A stretch of 64,000 nucleotides of DNA from Lotus japonicus (Eukaryota > Streptophyta > Magnoliopsida > Fabales > Fabaceae), in assembly GCF_012489685.1 (NCBI RefSeq), contig NC_080042.1, forward strand, positions 19,420,150-19,484,149. Reading direction: 5' to 3'. The notes below the pieces were generated by a model. The model was not told where the DNA came from. It was given only the letters and a program-made list of their open reading frames with translations, and ran no database searches. Shown here one piece after another: positions 23,133 to 34,300 of the stretch (positions are counted from its first letter, which is position 1; each line of letters begins with the position of its first letter). Made by a program: the position numbers and the translations under genes.

Positions 23133-23667
23133 GATAAGAGATGAGGGGCTGTTGGGTAAGGGTCACTTTAATGGTTTTATATTATATTCTAATAGTTATG
23201 GTGCTTACATGACCAGATTTTTGTCAAATCACTACCCACGTGCATGATACGCCTAGCCGGATCAGGACTATCCATGTGTACTTTTTACATCAAATTTAGC
23301 CCTTCAAAACTTTTTTTTATTACTTTTGGTCCTTCAAAACAATATTCTCAAGAAAGAAAGAGTAGATACGTTGCTCAATGACTTGTGGGATAAGACAAAT
23401 CTTCAATTACAAGCTAAGACATGTGTCACATCACCTATTGTTCATATAAGGTGTGAGTATGGGTCTGAATTTACATTGTCCCAGTGTTTTAAAACTCGGC
23501 TCGGTCATCGACTCTCTGAGGGTACTGAGTTAATCGGTCACTGGTCGGACCAATGAGTCACCGGTTCGAATGCTTGACTCGGTTTATATTAAAAAATTAT
23601 AAAAATATTTCATTGCAATGTAAAGTTAAAATATATATAATAAAAGACGTGTCAATATCATCAATAT

Positions 23668-23745
23668 CAACATGATATAGTGGTAAAGTTGTGGCTTTGT
23701 TTCCTTTAGGTTCCGTGCTCGAACCCCACTGGTACCAGTTTTTGA
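23668..23745 (+). repeat. tRNA-like (SINE-type) sequence inside the hAT element
   Basis: ATAGTGGTAAAGTTG resembles an A box and GTGCTCGAACCCCAC a B box. It cannot be folded convincingly into a full tRNA: no clear acceptor stem or anticodon arm was seen. Probably a SINE piece. Confidence 0.35.
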
Positions 23746-23855
23746 AATAATTTCACGTTTTTATCTCTAATCAAATGTTAAACAAATGTTGTTGACGGAA
23801 TATGGGAAAAAAAATCAAAGGCCCACTCTAATCAAGTTGTAACCAACTTTCTTTT

Positions 23856-24216
23856 TTTGGCTAACAGACCATGTGCCAAACTTGCTCCTCGCTTCTATGG
23901 TCCCTACAAGATCCTTTCTAAGGTTGAACCTGTTGCTTACAAGTTGGACTTACCTACTCACTCTAAAATCCATCATGTGTTTCATGTCTCATTGTTGAAA
24001 CAAGCATTGAAGCCAAGTCAACAACCCCAGCCTTTGCCTCCCATGATGAATGAAGAGTTGGAATTAGAAGTTGTTCCTGAAGATGTGATTGACCAGCGAG
24101 AGGATTCTCAAGGCAATTTGGAAGTGCTGATCAAGTGGGAAAATTTGGCTACACATGATAACTCGTGGGAGTCAGCTGCCTTGATTCAGGATAGGTTTCC
24201 CTTGTTTTCCCCTTGA
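23856..24216 (+). pseudogene. Ty3/gypsy chromovirus: pol C-terminus with chromodomain
   Basis: An open frame enters from a truncated 5' side and ends at TGA 24214-24216. It contains KLAPRFYGPYKILSKVEPVA and HHVFHVSLLKQ, the conserved region after integrase. A chromodomain follows: VIDQREDSQGNLEVLIKWEN and DNSWE. Everything upstream of the integrase end is absent. The polypurine tract (about 24232-24250) and 3' LTR come directly after. Confidence 0.88.
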
Positions 24217-24250
24217 GGACAAGGTTAAACTTTTAGGGGGGGGGGGGTAT

Positions 24251-24606
24251 TGTTAGCTCTCGAGTTAAGCCAGCTCTGAAACATGTGTATGTTAGGAAGA
24301 GGACCAGAGCTGTGTAATAAGAGTATCTCAGGGACTTAATTGTAAATAAGTCAGAATATACAGCTGGCAGTTAGCTATGTTAGAATAGACTATAAATAGC
24401 TAAGACTTAGAGAGGAATAAGGATCTTTGGTAGTTAGAACTGGAACTGGTTGTGGAACCAGGAATTGATTCATTGGGAATCAATAGCAAACCCTAGATTC
24501 GAGTTCTTCCCCATTTCCCCAAATTACTTGTACAATTGATCTCTGACTTGGAGTCTCAGTGATTCTCGGTTAGGGATTCTACTTCTGTAATCGTTTTCTA
24601 CCATCA
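24251..24606 (+). repeat. 3' LTR of the chromovirus fragment
   Basis: Starts TGTTAGCTCTCG right after an uninterrupted G-run polypurine tract and ends TTCTACCATCA, giving 356 bp with TG...CA ends. It contains a TATAAATAG box near 24390. The 5' partner is not in the window. Confidence 0.75.
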
Positions 24607-25166
24607 ATAATACCAGTTTCATCACTAAGCCCAAAGGCTGAAGTACAAAGGTTAGCAAATAGTCCCCGGTTTACACTTGAAGGAAAAGAACATTGAAGTC
24701 ATAAAAGTAACGAGGAACTAACCAATAATGACAGTAGCACCAATAGTCTATGAAAATAACTACCCTAGTTATTGCTCCCAGATCCATTTCCTGAAATATA
24801 GAGCTTCACCCATTGCATCCATACCAAGCATGTATGGCGTCTTTGACCAACTGTTGTCAACAAAATTTCAAAAGAAAAAAATGAAAGGCCCACAGTAATA
24901 AATAATAACTTGTTAGGTAAAGAAAAACCCACATGCATGATCCATTTTAGAATAAAGGAAAATAATTAAAAAAATAAAATGGGTGACTCGCCGGTCTGAC
25001 CGAAAACCGGCCGAGTCACCGAGTTAATCATCGAACCGGCCGGTTCAAACCGGTTCCAGCCGAGTGGCATGCACAACCGATCAAATGTGTGGCTTGGACC
25101 GGTCAGGTCATCGAGTTCCGGTCTAACCAGCCGGTCCGAGCCGAGTTTTAAAACACTGCATTGTCC

Positions 25167-28100
25167 TTCATTAGACGGTAGGCGACGTCACTACTTAATA
25201 GACAATTTATGTACTAGTTAGGCGATGTCTTTAATATGCACAAGATGATGTCTCTTTTCGACGAACGGTGTCAAAATATTGTCTTTTATAGACTTGGCAT
25301 GCTTCCTAAAACGATTCGACCAAGTTTTAGCTCTACTTACACAAATGTTTACAACTTTACTTTTGGAAGCGTCAAAACTTACTAAAAGGTTTCAAGAATT
25401 TGAGGCTTAACAACTCTCATTAATGAAAGAGGTGAACACAACAGTTTCATACGAAACAGTCATTCTATGATAAGGCGTGACTTTTCTCCTTCAAAGGAAC
25501 TAGAACGACACATACCTCTAAAAAGGCATGTATCATGTATACACTCATTCTACTACAATCCTTTATCTCTCTCAGTCTTGCTAACTTGAGTGTGAGAGTA
25601 CCTTATGGGTACCCCCACCTTCGGTAATTTTATTCTAAGAAAAAAACCAATCCAAACGCTAGCTCTCTTTGATGCGTGATTTCCTTATATAATTATGATA
25701 GGTAGATTGCAAACAATACAGACTAGGGTTCACTAGAGGTCGGGTACGGTCGGTTTCGGGCCGACGGCGTCGGCTGCGGCGGGTGAAAAACATCAAACCA
25801 TCAGGCCCGCCACCGACCGTCTAGCAGCATCGGGTTTGTCGGTTTGCAGTCGGTTCGATCGGTGTTGACGGTTCTTGATCCGAAAAAAGAAAATCCCAAA
25901 AGGAGAAGATCCAAGACAAAAACCATAACCCTCAACAAATCAAAGCAAAGACAGAAATTATTCAAAAAAAATGCAATCAATTCAAATACATTTTACATAG
26001 ATCCAAAATTTTGGACATAAGAAAACTGAGAAATCAACATCTTGCAATAGAATAAAGAGAAAAGAAGAAAGGAGACCTAATTTTTACAATGAAATTAACC
26101 ATCACCAAATCAACTAGATCAAGAGAGGCCATGAACGGTGTTCTCTTCACCATCATTTGGAGATCGAGCCAGATCAAGAGAGATCGAGCCAGATTAAGAG
26201 GGGTTGAGCTAGATCATGAGAGGGAGAGCCAGATCGAGTGAGGTAGAGCCAAATAGAAATGACTTGGGGTTGGTGGTGAGACAGTGTTTTATGGTGGCAA
26301 CGTAACTCCCTCCTTCGCCTCCCAGAACATCACGCGTTGCTACTCCAACCAAACAAAATCCATCATCTTGTCCTAGTACGATTCAGCGCGCTTTGTGTGC
26401 TTGCTTCTTCGTCGATGGCAGCTTCAGATGAAGATTGGATGGTGAGAAGGGAGAGGGCGTCAGTGAATGAAGAAGAAGGAGGCTCAAAACTGTGTAGTGA
26501 GGGTGGAAGCGCATGAAGAAGGAGGCGATGATGACAACGATATGGTGGAAGGTCAGAAGTGCATGAAGAAGAAGAAGAAGAAGGAGACGGTGAGGTGAAG
26601 GAGGCAATCAAGGAGGCTAGGGTTAAGGGTTGGAGAATAAGTGAAAATGAGGCTAGGTTAATGGGCTATCTCTGTTTTTTTTTATATCTTTGGTACGGTC
26701 ATTTCGGTCGGAGCAGCGCTTAAACCGAACTCGACTAAACCAAACCATCCAGAATCATATTTTTACACCCGAGAACCAACCCGATCTGACCGAGTGGACA
26801 AAAAAGTAGGGTTTAAATCGTTCTAGACAGGCCTAGTACAGACACACCACATACACCTAAATTTTCTCTCTATTTATCACTTATATCATGCCACATCAAA
26901 TAATAAATATCTTATCAATTACTTCTCCTATTCTCTTCTTTGTGTCTGCACTCATTAGTTGTCTACACATCATTTTCCTTTCTAACATTGTAGAAGTCTC
27001 AAAGGAACATGATCTAAGCTCTTGTTGCTCGACCCCTCAGTATTAAAGTTTTTAAATTTATCACTTATATCGTGCATTATTTTTCAGTTCTTTCTTTCTT
27101 TTCAAAACAAAAAATTTAGGAACATATGACACCTGTAACACAACAACATTGGGGTGGAAAAGTGAGTCCGAACACGCACGCAATCCCCCAAAGCTAGGCG
27201 TGGTGCGTCAGACAATTATGACACGCAAACCCGCCAACTCACGTGGGTTAGCACTTTGTGGAGTGAGTCAACTCGCATGCCAACTTACTTATTTCTAAAT
27301 AATTTACTTTAAAGGTTTTTCTAAATATTTATGGTGGGATTTGGTGGAACAACTTGCATGCCGACCCGCTAAAAGTTTTGTAATACTTTTACTTAATTTT
27401 ATTATTATTTTTTGATATATTTCTGACTTGTGGGCCAACCCACCAACCCGTCGTAGGCGGGAGGGATGATGGTTTTTCAAACCTGCATTCTCTTGCAGAG
27501 CAACCTGCCTTGACTGCTTTTAGGCGGGGTGGGGTGGGTTGTCCACACTGCCACCCTAACTATTATATTAAGAAAAGTTACACATTCACACACCAATTAA
27601 ACCCACACAAGTGAAACAATAGCGAGATATAATAGGTAATGTTATAAGAAACGAGGAGAATAATATAAAGAAGAAAAATAGTGAAAATGAGACGAAAAAT
27701 AAAGTGAGTGTGAATATATCAAACAATTACTATACACATAATGATCCAAACATAGCATACACATAAACAAAACCCGATTTTTCTCTATATCTTTTTTCCT
27801 ATAACATCACATCATAGGGATCCCCACATCATATATCTTGGTTACTTCTCTGTTTTGATATATTTACTTGTCACTTTATCTTTCATCTCATTTTTATTCT
27901 TATCTCTCTACTTTTTCTATCACATCATACATCATAACTCTCATTTCTCTCTCTTCTTTTCATACATCTGTCTTGGTGTAATTTAAATTAGAGTGTGAAG
28001 AGATCATTATCAATACTTAATTCTTTTCTTTTTCTCATTTTAAATGTTTACATACATTGAGTATCTACCCCAACATTATTCTTTATCAAAGCCTTTATAT

Positions 28101-28440
28101 TATATCATGAATGTCTTCTGCACACCTCCTCAAGAAGCATGTCAATCTGAGTACTTAATAAGATCAAACCCAATGACCAAAGAAAATATAAAAAAAAGTC
28201 AACAAATTACAAATGACTTAGTGTAATTATCATTACAATATATTTATATGAATAGTGCTACTCGCAACATATTTTATGTGATTGATCTAATTCTTTAAAA
28301 AAATAAAAAAAAATATTTACCTCAATCAAAATGTTTTATTTTATTCTTGGAGTTAGTTAGTATGATACTTGAAAAGGTTTTTAGTTTCTTAACTACCGCA
28401 CCGGCTTCGCGGTGATGGCTTTTGAATTAGTCTTAAGGTC
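25167..28440. other. Gene-poor interval with two possible transposon remnants
   Basis: I see no gene. 25720-26840 has GC-rich ends (CGGTCGGTTTCGG near 25750; TCTGACCGAGTGG near 26795) and a simple GAAGAAGAAG-rich middle that yields meaningless Ser- or Leu-rich frames. 27140-27565 has ends resembling GGGGTGG/CCACCCT hAT-type termini, but no 8-bp duplication. The rest is AT-rich. Confidence 0.5.
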
Positions 28441-28774
28441 TCAAACTACACGCAGTAGCTTTATCTCTCTCTCTCTCTGCCACCAACCAAACAACAACCT
28501 TTGAATCTTCTCCAAAACCACTCACCATTTTCAACCTTTGCTTTCTCTGAAACCCGGATACAATACCAAAAACTTGTAGTAAACTTTGATTTCATTTCAT
28601 TTCAAGGTTTCACAATCCAATCCTTTTTTTTACCCATCATTCTCTCACCATATCTGAGATTTCTTTAAAATATCCTATTTTTCTAGTCAACTTTTGCATC
28701 TTTAGGATTCTGGGTTTGAGTGATTTCTCTTTCTTGTTTTTACCAAAAGGTTGAATTGAGTTGAATTGAATGAA

Positions 28775-29581
28775 ATGGTTTTTGAACTATGCTCAGAAAA
28801 TGGTGGGGTTACCATGAATCCAAGGGTTTCATTCTCACAGGACTTTTCCCAAACAGATCTCAGACCAGTTGAGGTTGAGGGACACCCTTTGAGATCAAAT
28901 TCAGCTGGTTTGAATTTAGGCTTTGATTTTGATTTCTGTGTTCATGAAAGCTCAGAGCTTGAGTCATCTTCAGCAGATGAGCTTTTCTCAGATGGGGTTA
29001 TGCTTCCCACTGAAATCAAGAAGAAGAACAGCAGCAATGCTCCTAAAAAAGCATTACCTCATCACCATCATCATTCATTACCACCACCACCACCACCACC
29101 ACCACCATATGCTGTTTGTGAAAATGCCTCAACCAGTAAAATCTCCAAGAAAGTTAGCATCAAGGACTTGAATTATGAAGTGGATGATGGGAAGCATAGC
29201 CATAGCTCCAACTCCAAGTCCTTTTGGAGCTTCAAGAGAAGTACTAGTTGTGGCAGTGGATATGGGAGGACCTTATGCCCCTTGCCACCACTTCTAAACA
29301 GAAGCAGTTCAACAGGGTCTTCCACAAATGTTAAGAAGGAAGGTCCTCCTCATGTGAATCAAAATTCACAGAAACAACGCCATTCCACCACCACCACCAC
29401 AAGGTCTTCTTCTCAAACCTTGTGTCCAAACAATCGTCAAAAGCCTCCATTGAAGAGGAGTCATACTCATACTCATGGGGCTTATGCTAATATCACTCCT
29501 GTTTTGAATGTTCCTTCTGCAAACCTTTTTGGCTTGGCTTCAATCTTCTCCAACTACAGAGATAAGAGTAAGAAGAAGTAA
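28775..29581 (+). CDS. Uncharacterised Ser/His/Pro-rich plant protein, weakly MAKR/DUF1645-like
   Basis: A single exon of 268 codons from ATG 28775. The upstream in-frame codons (28766-28774) carry no ATG. Features: ADELFSDGVMLPTEIKKK at about residues 68-85, a His run followed by a polyproline tract (about 95-110), FWSFKRSTS at about 150-158, a basic Ser/Thr-rich tail and a hydrophobic patch LFGLASIFSNY near the end. The ADELF..G..LP plus FWSFKRS pattern recalls plant proteins annotated as membrane-associated kinase regulators or DUF1645. The match is short, so treat it as tentative. A CT-rich leader (28463-28478) fits a 5' UTR. A truncated copy lies at 30617-30760. Confidence 0.7.
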   Translation: MVFELCSENGGVTMNPRVSFSQDFSQTDLRPVEVEGHPLRSNSAGLNLGFDFDFCVHESSELESSSADELFSDGVMLPTEIKKKNSSNAPKKALPHHHHHSLPPPPPPPPPYAVCENASTSKISKKVSIKDLNYEVDDGKHSHSSNSKSFWSFKRSTSCGSGYGRTLCPLPPLLNRSSSTGSSTNVKKEGPPHVNQNSQKQRHSTTTTTRSSSQTLCPNNRQKPPLKRSHTHTHGAYANITPVLNVPSANLFGLASIFSNYRDKSKKK

Positions 29582-29674
29582 CTTGCAAAGAAAAAGGTTA
29601 TACTCTAATATAAAGTTTTACTAGTTTGCAAATCATATATAGCAAGTTCAAATTAACTTCTTTTTTTTTTCTTC

Positions 29675-29765
29675 TCAGAATCAATTCTGGCACCCAAAAG
29701 CTACTCTCCAGAATTGATTTTAGCTTTAGAATCAATTGTGAAAGAATTCCCAAAGTGGGGTCTGT
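29675..29765. repeat. Small palindromic repeat in the 3' UTR, second copy at 42230-42320
   Basis: AGAATCAATT, CACCCAAAAGCTA and AGAATTGAT blocks recur in the same order in both places. AGAATCAATTCT is itself palindromic. Probably a MITE family shared by this gene's 3' flank and intron 3 of the TRM-like gene. Confidence 0.55.
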
Positions 29766-30616
29766 CTATCTTTTTCTCTATACTTCCTTCCTGGTTTATC
29801 TTGTAAGTTGAAAAGTAAGGTGTAGCCTACTACAGGTTAATTTTCTGCTTTGAAAGGTAATGGTTTGCATCAAAAAGAAAAAAGTGATAAAAAAGATTTG
29901 TGTGAATGGAACTGTCGTGAACAAGAAATGATATAGTACAGGCATATGATTTGGGGTACCAAATGTCAGGTCAATGTTGCTTTCATGGTTGTCCCATGCT
30001 TGTGTTTTTTACCCCTATGCTTTTGTTCTTTGGTCACACTGTGTAAATACATTGATTTTGCTTTCTTTTTTTTTCTTTCTCTTCTGGTTCTCTCCTATTC
30101 TGCATGAAAAAACAGATTAAACGGAGAGGGTGATTGTACATTTATTAGTGAGAGGAGGTTGGTGTGTTTGCCTTCTGTTTTTGGGTGTTATCGTCCTTCA
30201 TGGACTGATTAATGATAATAAACATTGTCTTCTGACTATAATTTTGGAGTTCTTCTATTGTCTAAACATAGAACCCATTATGTATAAATATTAAATAGCA
30301 TATTAAATCACTGAAATTAACACATGAATGCAATGAATGGGTGTCCTTCTTTGTTGATTTGATTCCTCTCTCTGGTTAGTTCGTACTTCCCAGTGACTTG
30401 AAGGTACTATGATTATAGCCAATGGTCCACTCATTAAATTAAATTGAGGTGGAGCCATGAGAGGGAGAGCAGAAGAGGGAGATAATTGAACCAATTAAGG
30501 GGGTTTGAAATCCATTGATAAAAAGGTATTTAAATCATATAAGGCTCATTTATGCATACTATACATTGTTTGGTGTATCCAATCTAAAATACAAATGGTA
30601 ATGAAGGAGTAGAGCC

Positions 30617-30770
30617 TCCATTAGTGTTAAGAAGATGCCATTGCCACAGTCAAAGGAAGGTCCTCCTCATGTGAATCAAAATATCAAAATCACATGTATT
30701 CCTCCCCCTTATCCCAATCGTCAAAACCCTCCATTAAAGAGGAGTCATACTTATCAAACCATCATATCAA
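30617..30770 (+). pseudogene. Truncated copy of the 28.8-kb gene
   Basis: The block GGAAGGTCCTCCTCATGTGA (from 30655) matches the parent at 29338. AATCGTCAAAA.CCTCCATT and AAGAGGAGTCATACT also match, giving GPPHVNQN and PPLKRSHT. The copy keeps the order but drops the Thr/Ser stretch between them. The rest of the gene is missing. Confidence 0.75.
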
Positions 30771-31049
30771 AATATAAATTTCTTGTACTTACGTCGTTGC
30801 TTTTTCTTATCTCTTGCATTTTGATATACCTTTAAGCCTTTACATTAAGCTTTTTACTTAAATTTCTCTGTTATTTACATACCATTTTTATCATTCGTTT
30901 TCTTCTTACCTTAGTTATTTTCAAGTTATTCCTTTTCTCACCTCTCAATAATAATGGCTAAGAGCTCTTTGGAGTACTTTAGGAACCTATTGAAGAATAT
31001 AATCTCTTTATCATGACCCAAAATCACATGTCATATAATCAGCGCATGT

Positions 31050-31320
31050 GTTAGAAGTCTCACATTAGTTAAAGATATGACCAAACAAATGTTCATAAAG
31101 GGTAGAGCAACCCTCAACTCTTGAGATAGCTTTTAGGTTGAGTTAGGTCTCCTAAATTCTAAAATGGTATCCGAGTTTATTCTAGATCCATTTGTTGTGG
31201 ATATCTCTCATATTTGGGTTACCCGTTAATGTTCATTCCACGCTCTAGATGTGTAAAGTAACCCTTAACTCCTGAGCTAGATTTTGCGTTGAGTTGGACC
31301 TCCCTAATTCTAATAGCATA
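31050..31320 (+). mobile_element. Degenerate TRIM or small LTR element
   Basis: TGTTAGAAGTCTCACATTAG (31050) opens an arm of about 115 bp, followed by TGGTATCCGAG (31165), a PBS with one change from TGGTATCAGAG. A short spacer leads to a second partial arm (31240-31320) sharing the pattern TAAAGTAACCCTTAACTCCT...GAGCTAG...TTGAGTTGG...CTCCCTAATTCTAA. Sequence of the same family, more diverged, occurs at 14525-14830 and in intron 2 of both NAC-like copies. Confidence 0.5.
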
Positions 31321-31329
31321 GACTATCAC

Positions 31330-34300
31330 CCTAGCCCAAACAACCTGTTTCTAACAAAATCGCTCCCCAAAACCCGTGGGGGCAACTACAACCATATCCT
31401 TCGAAGGGTAATCTTTCCCAAAGGTTCCACTCCATCTAATGGATAACATTCTCCATTGGAATCACGTAGTCTCATATTATCTCATCGGGGGGTAACGCCC
31501 TGATTTTCTAGAGTCACTTTAGTAACCTTTACACAAATTTAATATGTTGACTAGACTTTCAGAGTCCACAAAATGCAAATATTTTTTTTTTCTCCAGAAC
31601 ATGCTTTAGGAAGTGTGTAGTAACTACCCAATAATAGATAACTCTATACCCATAAATATACATACAAATGAGTCTTTAAAAAGAAATATCAAAAGACTTC
31701 TTATGCCCGACAAGCTCCTTGTGATCTCCACACTAGGTAGAACACAAAACAACAAAATATCAGAACCTACCCGTTCTCTGAATCAAAGAGGATACAGACT
31801 CATATGATCATCCTACGAGTCTCAACCAACAACGGTGAGCTCTCTACCCATAAGGCTCAAGTCTTACACAAGACGCTACTCCTCCGAGGAACTTTGATTG
31901 TCGGTCGAACAATCGATCTCTGATAAGATCTGCAACATGGCTCTAGTATTCGCATACATGTAGCCAATCCCACAAACGATTCACGGTGCAAAGACATAAC
32001 ACTTCATCACATCATCATGGATCCTCCTTATTGGCAGCACCACTGTGACTTCTCCAAAAGCATGGTACTTGATCATGTCGTCGCCCATCACCTGACAGTC
32101 GTCGGCCACCTAAATACAAACAATACAAACAATGGCGTGCGAGAGTCAACTTCTAGAATATAAGTATATGTACTCATACAACCACATAATAATATGTACT
32201 CATACAATATAGTATATTCAAGAATCATTTATATTCACGCTTACTCACGTCGATCTATCAATGACGTGGCTTGCGTCACAAGATGAGAGTTGTCCATGAC
32301 AAACCTCTCAAACACTCATAATAATCAAACTAATTCACACAAGGGAATATCCCATCGTACATGACATCATAATTCATATTAAAATCATGAAGCAATATGC
32401 ATCATAACATACATCAACATGTTCTCACAACATCAGTTAGGTCAAGTTAAGTTAGACCTTAAGTCAGTCTATATGCCCATGCACATGCAATGCTCATCAT
32501 ATCCAGATATAACGCCAGCTCCACACACGGTAGGCGGGACAACACTCAGTCGGTCTGATACCCACTCCAATATCGACCTCATGCTAGTGAATGCCACTTA
32601 CACAGGCACGTTGTCACTAACATCTTGAGAAAATACGACTAGCAGCCTCTATACGGAACTCTGTATAGCCACTGATACGCTATCCGCAAGTATATTGTAC
32701 GTTCGAAGTAATATAAAAGATTGTCAAACCACGAATATAGGGGAAAAACCAATTCACACAAGCAAGAGTTGTTTAAAACACAAGAAAGTAAAAACAAATT
32801 ATAAGTTTGATTGGTAGAGAGCTTGGTTTTCATAATCAAAGAAGAAATAATGTTAAGAGCAAACACTTTGGTTTAGCTTCACCAAAACAAGTTATGCTTT
32901 AGATACAAGAAAGTATATGAATTTCATGGAGTTCATTCTATGGTTGATCTAGCATAATTCTTTAAAGTGTTGATTCCTCAAGTCAAGTAAATCTTTTAAT
33001 TTAACCTCATTAGACTAATTCCTCAGGTACCTGTGATTAACTATTGAATATGAAATTTTTATTTTTAGGCCATCAACTACCAGCCTCCACCCTCATTCCT
33101 AAGGCGCGGGTTAACTAATCAATCCCATCCCAGATCCCCTATTCTAAGCTAAATTTTCATCACGACGGCCCACGCTCTTGGTTTCCCTAACTTAGGTTCT
33201 ATTTCTTTTTCTCAAAACTTGGATCGTCGACCTTTCCCGTTTTCGAAACTCATTTCAAAATCATAGGTCTTCTTCTAAAGGATTCTCTTTGGATTTTTAA
33301 AAACGTTATTACTTGGATTAGTTGAATTATGAAGTTTATTCTCAAACTTGAAGTATTTTCTTCCTTTTTCCAAAATCTAACATTTCAAAAGATCCCTTTT
33401 CCCCCATGGTAATCTTTCCGAGAAAGTCTTGATCCTCAATAACAGCAGTGACTCAGACCTCTAGTTGGACCCTACTTGCTAATACTCGTAAAGACTCTGT
33501 GTTCACAGTCGATATAATCATAAGTTCTCAGCATAATTCAACAATTATAGCAACGATATACATGGACACTGCCAAAACTGTCATGCATCAATACCATTCA
33601 ACAATGCAATAGCATACTTCAACAATATCAACAATCCAAAGAAGCATGCATCATTATCATTTTAGATCATCACAACAATTGCCGACATTTCAGCATCTAG
33701 CATATAGCTAATAATGGTAAGTTGCCATTAAATTGATTTTCTTCTTGTTTCTCCTTCCCTTTGCGTGCTTGTCCAAATTTGAACGTTCCAACTCCACTTG
33801 CTCCAACCCTTAAGCAAAACATACTCACTTAGTCACTAAGCGACTCTCGCAACACAAGGAAAGTTCCCTAGACTCCAGAGTCCATCACTTAACCAACACC
33901 TATAAAGCTTACCCTTAAAGGCCTCTTGCCTCAACACCCAAACCCCAAAACAAGCATTTAGCAAGTAAGTTCCCTAAGGATCTAATTCCAAATAAGTAAC
34001 ATATATCATGTAATTCCCCAAGTAAAAATCCTACACATGTTCCTATTGATTTTCGAAACTTTTCTCCTTCCTTCCACGTACATAGGCCCTCGGCCTCAAG
34101 GTTCAAAACATGTATAATTTTTCCTTTTTCATTCTCTTCCAACATAAAACAAAAAACAGGCTCATATAAGGTTTTTCATGCAATTACACATAGCATGTTC
34201 TTCACTTACTTAAAAGGCAAGAAACACTTAGCATATCTCAACTTTCCTTCACAATCACAAACCCAAAACTTTCCAAAAAAACAACCTAAGCCTCATACGT

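Larger units (their letters stand above)
17090..23194 (-). mobile_element. Chimeric insertion: TRIM termini enclosing a Ty1/copia gag-pol, bounded by one target duplication
   Basis: Left end: a complete 79-bp TRIM LTR (17090-17168, TG...CA on either strand), a G-rich polypurine tract on the minus strand (about 17181-17169), a TRIM interior and a PBS TGGTATCAGAGTCTC (17322-17308). Right end: 47 bp of the same LTR (23148-23194) with one visible mismatch. GTTAT flanks both ends (17085-17089 and 23195-23199). In element sense the order is: partial TRIM LTR, 17 bp, copia gag-pol, copia LTR-like segment, TRIM PBS, TRIM interior, polypurine tract, full TRIM LTR. The copia 5' LTR and its PBS are missing, and the last 32 bp of the first TRIM LTR are absent. 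Either copia DNA entered a resident TRIM with deletion, or the chimera formed during reverse transcription and integrated as one unit. Confidence 0.8.
23482..25158. mobile_element. hAT-type element carrying a gypsy fragment
   Basis: Perfect inverted ends of 23 bp (CAGTGTTTTAAAACTCGGCT and three more bases) lie at 23482 and, inverted, at 25158. The 8-bp duplication CATTGTCC is at 23474-23481 and 25159-25166, as expected for hAT. The subterminal regions are rich in CCGG/CGGTC motifs. No hAT transposase is present. The interior holds the 3' end of a chromovirus (23856-24606) and a tRNA-like stretch (23668-23745). Confidence 0.88.

Noticed and set aside
23668..23745. Functional tRNA gene
   Set aside because: Only A- and B-box-like motifs are present, without a consistent cloverleaf; it lies inside a transposon.
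26363..26611. Ser/Pro- and Leu/His-rich frames on the minus strand
   Set aside because: Produced by a GAAGAAG-type low-complexity stretch; no domain and no splice context.
28923..29171. His-rich frame inside the 28.8-kb gene
   Set aside because: It is the shifted frame of the polyproline and CAC-rich stretch of the real gene.
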